This document shows positions 59,710 through 64,000 of a stretch of DNA of 64,000 nt, in pieces. The stretch is from Bosea sp. F3-2 (lineage in GTDB: Bacteria > Pseudomonadota > Alphaproteobacteria > Rhizobiales > Beijerinckiaceae). Position 1 is the stretch's first letter; each line of letters opens with the position of its first letter. Location of the stretch: positions 3,630,001 to 3,694,000 of the forward strand of contig NZ_CP042331.1 in assembly GCF_008253865.1 (NCBI RefSeq). Direction: 5' to 3'. A program made the position numbers and the translations under genes. The notes under the pieces were generated by a model. That model searched no databases. It saw only the letters and a program-made list of their open reading frames with translations, and was not told where the DNA came from.

Positions 59710-60539
59710 CGCCTGGCCTCCGCGCGGGCCTTCTCGAGACCGGGGCGCATGTCGTCGACCATCTCGTCGCAGCGGCCGATCCAGACATCCGGGTGCTTCA
59801 GCGCGTGTTCGATCAGCCCTTCCAGCGCCTTGATGCGCGAGGGCTGGCCAATCATCTCGGGATGCATGCCGACCATCATCATCCGGTCCTCGGCATAGAG
59901 CACGTCGAACTCGCCCTTCCAGGCTTCGAGCAGGGCCGACGGCGCCTGCATGGTGCGGCCGGGCAGCACGATGGAGTACTGGAAGAAGGGCGCGTCATCG
60001 AGCACCCAGCGGAAGGGCAATTCGACGATCTTGGTCTCCTTGCCCTCGACGGTGTGGAGATAGGGCGAGTCGTCGTCGAAGAAGTTCGAGGAATAGTCGA
60101 AGCCGTATTCGACCAGCATCGGCATGGTGATCGGGCTGATCTCGGCCGCCGGCGAGCGCCAGCCGCGCGGCGCCCGGCCGCTGACGCGCTTGATCGACTG
60201 ATAGGCCTTTTCCATCTCCTCGCGCTCTTCCTCGGGCGAGAGGTTCAGGATCCAGGTGTGGCTGTAGCTATGATGGGCGAGCTCGTGGCCGCGCTTCAGG
60301 ATCTCCTCCATCAGCCACTCGCGCTGGTCGATGACGAGGCCCGGCACGAAGAAGGTCGCCTTGATGCCGTAGCGGTCGAGCAGATCGAGCACGCGGCCGG
60401 TGCCGACCTTCCAGCCATAGGCGCCCTGCGACATCAGGATCGGCCGGTTGGCATAGGCCGGGTCGCGACCGGTCCACATCGTCTCCGCGTCGAGATCGAA
60501 GGTGAGGAAGAGCGGGAAACCCTTGGAGGTCAGCGGCAT
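59706..60539 (-). CDS. Polysaccharide deacetylase-family (NodB/PuuE-like) hydrolase
   Basis: 277 aa. LTFDLDAET gives the metal-binding Asp, HELAHHSYSH the HxxxH pair, RSPAAEISP the Arg/Pro motif and GMHPEM the late catalytic His. The pattern resembles PuuE-type allantoinases and peptidoglycan deacetylase-like proteins that lack a signal peptide, so it acts in the cytoplasm on a small amide, imide or N-acyl compound rather than on polysaccharide. It is translationally coupled to SDR 2. Confidence 0.86.
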   Translation of the reverse strand: MPLTSKGFPLFLTFDLDAETMWTGRDPAYANRPILMSQGAYGWKVGTGRVLDLLDRYGIKATFFVPGLVIDQREWLMEEILKRGHELAHHSYSHTWILNLSPEEEREEMEKAYQSIKRVSGRAPRGWRSPAAEISPITMPMLVEYGFDYSSNFFDDDSPYLHTVEGKETKIVELPFRWVLDDAPFFQYSIVLPGRTMQAPSALLEAWKGEFDVLYAEDRMMMVGMHPEMIGQPSRIKALEGLIEHALKHPDVWIGRCDEMVDDMRPGLEKARAEARR

Positions 60540-60585
60540 GGGATCACGTCCGGTTGAAAGAAAACGTGGGCGGTCGGAGCTGCCG

Positions 60586-60688
60586 CGTCATTGCGAGCGC
60601 AGCGAAGCAATCCAGGAGGACTGGGTGAGGCGTCCCACCCGGTCCCCCTGGATTGCTTCTTCGGCTGCGCCTCCTCGCAATGACGGTG
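60586..60688. repeat. Interspersed palindromic repeat, family B (copy 3, short)
   Basis: About 103 bp. CGTCATTGCGAGCGCAGCG and CTCCTCGCAATGACGG are inverted arms around GAAGCAATCCAG/CTGGATTGCTTC, as in copies 1 and 2 but without their outer TAGAGC arms. It lies inside the operon, between the second permease gene and the deacetylase gene. Confidence 0.82.
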
Positions 60689-60705
60689 TGGTCGATCCAT
60701 CGCCA

Positions 60706-61503
60706 TCACACGAAGCGGTGGAAGCCGAAGCGGCGCTCGGCGATGAGGAGCACGATGCCGGTGGCGAGGATGAGCAGCGTCGAGACGGCGGCGACGCTGG
60801 GGTCGATGCCCATCTCCACCGAGGAGAAGATCAGCACCGGCAGCGTCGTCTGGCTGGCGCTGATCAGGAAGATCGTGACGGGGACGTTGTCGAGCGAGGT
60901 GATGAAGGAGAACAGCGCGCCCGCCACCAGCCCCGGCGCGATCAGCGGCAGCGTGACGAGGCGGAAGGCCTCGAAGCCGCTGGCGCCGAGCACGCGTGCC
61001 GCTTCCTCGACGGCAAGGTCGAGGCCCGACAGGTTCGCCAGCGCCGAGCGCACGACATAGGGCACGGTGATGACGACATGCGCCAACAGCAAGCCGATGA
61101 GCGAGCCGCGTAAGCCACTCATGCTATAGAACTGCAAAAGCGCGACGCCTACGACTACGGCCGGCATCACCAGTGGCGCCATCAGGAAGGAGGTGATCGC
61201 CTCCGAGCCCGGCAGCACCTTGCGGAACAGGGCATAGGCCGCGGCCACGCCGAGCCCGAGCGAGATCACCGTCGAGCCGCAGGCCAGGATCAGGCTCATG
61301 CGGATTGCGGAGAGATAGGTCGGGTCGCTCAAGACCTTGCCGAACCAGGCGAGCGTCAGCCCCTGCGGCGGAATGGTGAGGTAGGAGGTCGTCGAGAACG
61401 CCGCCAGCACGACGACGATCACCGGCAATTGCAGGAAGGCGACGACCGCGAAGGCCGTGGCCGTCAGCCCCCAGCCGGGGCGGTCTTCAGCTGCCGCGCT
61501 CAT
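60706..61503 (-). CDS. Spermidine/putrescine-type ABC transporter permease (PotC-like)
   Basis: 265 aa with six transmembrane segments. The EAA loop appears as EEAARVLGASGFEAFRLVTLP, trimmed here to EEAARVLGASGFEAF. The ATG at 61503 overlaps the stop of the other permease gene by 4 nt. PotC-type permeases pair with PotB-type ones to import polyamines or similar cationic/opine-like compounds. A longer open frame upstream reads PotB in the wrong frame and is not used. Confidence 0.9.
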   Translation of the reverse strand: MSAAAEDRPGWGLTATAFAVVAFLQLPVIVVVLAAFSTTSYLTIPPQGLTLAWFGKVLSDPTYLSAIRMSLILACGSTVISLGLGVAAAYALFRKVLPGSEAITSFLMAPLVMPAVVVGVALLQFYSMSGLRGSLIGLLLAHVVITVPYVVRSALANLSGLDLAVEEAARVLGASGFEAFRLVTLPLIAPGLVAGALFSFITSLDNVPVTIFLISASQTTLPVLIFSSVEMGIDPSVAAVSTLLILATGIVLLIAERRFGFHRFV

Positions 61504-62347
61504 GCCATGCCCGCCCAGCGCTTGGTCAGCCGGCTCGACAGCCAGATGATCGCCACCGCCATGAAGGTCAGCGCGAAGGAGAGCGCCGAGCCGCTCGGCC
61601 AGTCGAGAAGCTGCATGTACTCGTCGTAGATCAGCGTCGCCATGACCTGATAGGTCGGGCCGCCCAGCATGCGCGGCGTCACCAGCGCGCTGATCGTCAG
61701 CACGAAGACGAGGATCGAGCCGGCGAGGATGCCGGGCGCCGAAAGCGGCAGCGTCACCGCCATGAAGACATGGGCACGGCTGGAACCGAGCGTCGCGGCG
61801 GCGGATTCGACGTCGCGTGGGACGTTGCGGATCGCGGCGACCAGCATCAGCACCATGAAGGGCAGGTAGATATGCGTGAGGCCGATGAAGAGGCCGATGA
61901 AGTTGAACAGCAGCTTCACCGGCGCTGCCGTCAGCCCGAGCTGCATCAGCAGGTTGTTGATGAGGCCGCGATTGGCGAGCAGCGCGATCCAGCCGAAGGA
62001 GCGCACCACGAGGTTGAGCAGCATCGGGAAGATGACGAGCAGGATCAGCGGCACGCGCCAGCGCTCCGGCCCGCGCGCGATGAGATAGGCAAGCGGATAG
62101 CCGAGCAGCAGGCAGATCAGAGTGACGGAGAAGCCCAAGCCCAGCGTGCGCCAGACGACCTCGCGATAATAGTCGTCGGTGACGATCTGGGTGTAGTTCG
62201 CCAGCGTCCAGGCGCCTTTGACGAGGCCGGTGCCGGGCTCGTAGACACTGACGCTCGTCGGCAACAGCATCAGCACCGGCACAAGGAAGAACCCCGCCAG
62301 CACCAGCAGCAGCGGCGAGATCAGCAGGAGCCCTTGCCGCCGCGACA

Positions 62348-62351
<4 letters not shown>
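61500..62351 (-). CDS. Spermidine/putrescine-type ABC transporter permease (PotB-like)
   Basis: 283 aa with six transmembrane segments. The EAA motif is VESAAATLGSSRAHVFMAVTLP in reduced form (SAAATLGSSRAHVF). Starts at one of two adjacent ATGs. It overlaps both neighbouring genes by 4 nt, so ATPase, PotB-like and PotC-like proteins are made from one coupled message. Confidence 0.9.
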
Positions 62352-63427
<1,076 letters not shown>

Positions 63428-63455
63428 TGCCCGTCCTCTCCCGCTGCCATGCGGT

Positions 63456-64000
63456 TTAGCGTGCGACTTCGCGCTGCCAGCGGCGCGTCCAGGTCGCGCT
63501 GTTCTTCGCGATCACTTCTGGGTCGACGAACCAGGCCTTCTCCAGGCTCTCGCCGTTCGGCACGATCTTCTTGAGCTTGTCCGAGAGCTGCACCTTGGTG
63601 TTCACCGCGCCGATATAGGCTCGCTCCGAGAAACAGCCCTGGCCCTCGGCCGAAAGCACCTGATCGAGGAACTTGTAGGCGAACTCGGTCCTGGCCGAGC
63701 CCTTCGGCAGGATCACCGCTGGCAGGATGCCGACAGCGCCTTCCTTCGGATAGGCGACGGCGAGCGAGAGCCCCTTGTCGATGGCGACGCCGGCACGGTC
63801 CGGGTACCAGGGCGCGATCGCAATCTCCTCGCGCTCGAACAGCGAGAGGAGCTGGTCGGCCTGGGTGTAGAGCACGGCCGAACCCTTCGCCAGCGGCTTG
63901 ATCGCCGCAATGCCGGGATCGATATTGTCGAGGGTGCCGCCGTTGAGCTTGTTCAGGGCGAGCAGGAACTGCAGGCCGGCGGTGCCGCTGATATCGCCGA
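63456..64000 (-). CDS. Spermidine/putrescine-type extracellular binding protein, 5' end outside the window
   Basis: 181 codons of the C-terminal half are visible; the frame stays open to base 64000. VLYTQADQLLSLFEREEI and IAPWYPDRAGVAIDKG with FLDQVLSAEGQGCFSE match the second lobe of PotD-like binding proteins. It is the first visible gene of the operon that ends with the amidase. Its ligand should be the substrate of the downstream hydrolases and dehydrogenases. Confidence 0.88.
   Translation of the reverse strand, partial: GDISGTAGLQFLLALNKLNGGTLDNIDPGIAAIKPLAKGSAVLYTQADQLLSLFEREEIAIAPWYPDRAGVAIDKGLSLAVAYPKEGAVGILPAVILPKGSARTEFAYKFLDQVLSAEGQGCFSERAYIGAVNTKVQLSDKLKKIVPNGESLEKAWFVDPEVIAKNSATWTRRWQREVAR

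Overview
The window is 64 kb of high-GC DNA, estimated by eye at about 65-66% GC, with dense, short-spaced operons. Gene content points to a free-living or plant/soil-associated alphaproteobacterium of the Hyphomicrobiales (a Bosea/Beijerinckiaceae-like genome would fit). This rests on the ureDAJBCEFG order, several TRAP/ABC catabolic operons with IclR/GntR regulators, a Pta-AckA/PhaC-like cluster preceded by an FNR/FixK-type box, and families of short palindromic intergenic repeats. The taxonomic placement is inference. No tRNA, rRNA, transposase, phage gene or CRISPR array was seen.

Layout. 1-2373 (+): a RuBisCO-like protein (5' end outside the window) and a DUF1537 four-carbon acid-sugar kinase, a pair known from D-apionate/3-oxo-isoapionate catabolism. 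2370-7423 (-): a polar amino-acid ABC importer with a DoeB/EutE-like deacylase and an EutB-like PLP dehydratase, divergent from an IclR regulator (7565-8347). 8698-14261 (-): a complete urease operon with a nickel permease. 14913-16337 (+): a hydroxynitrile-lyase-like cupin and a D-cysteine-desulfhydrase-like PLP enzyme. 16388-19706 (+): a cobalamin riboswitch followed by a BtuFCD-type importer. 19937-30605 (-): HlyD/ABC-2 exporter, a P1B-type ATPase, a PhaC-like Cys hydrolase, a phosphotransacylase, acetate kinase and a dual-specificity phosphatase. 30757-36735: GntR, TRAP transporter, KduI, KduD and KdgF, a route for pectin-derived unsaturated uronates. 36825-38028: ArsR, an AHSA1-like protein and a DUF1801 protein. 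38438-42748: an RND efflux pair. 43035-44567: a CYTH-CHAD protein. 44685-46118: an OhrR-like repressor divergent from a secreted alpha/beta hydrolase. 46359-56690: a copper-handling island with a two-component system, lipoprotein, TolC-like protein, multicopper oxidase, cupredoxin, CusF-like protein, DUF411 protein, copper P-type ATPase, a frameshifted CopZ-like gene and a CueR-type operator. 56779-64000 (-): a spermidine/putrescine-type ABC importer (binding protein cut by the window end) with a polysaccharide-deacetylase-family enzyme, two short-chain dehydrogenases and an amidase.

The most unusual object is a 265-nt nested inverted-repeat element at 35351-35615 between kduI and kduD. Its outer 31-nt arms pair 29/31, and both exceptions are G-U pairs if the + strand is transcribed. 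The right arm contains the kduD start codon. Other points of interest are a perfect 18-bp inverted repeat over the ArsR start codon, an intergenic repeat that supplies the ureG stop codon, a repeat that now encodes the N-terminus of a histidine kinase, and the copZ pseudogene under an apparently intact CueR-type promoter.
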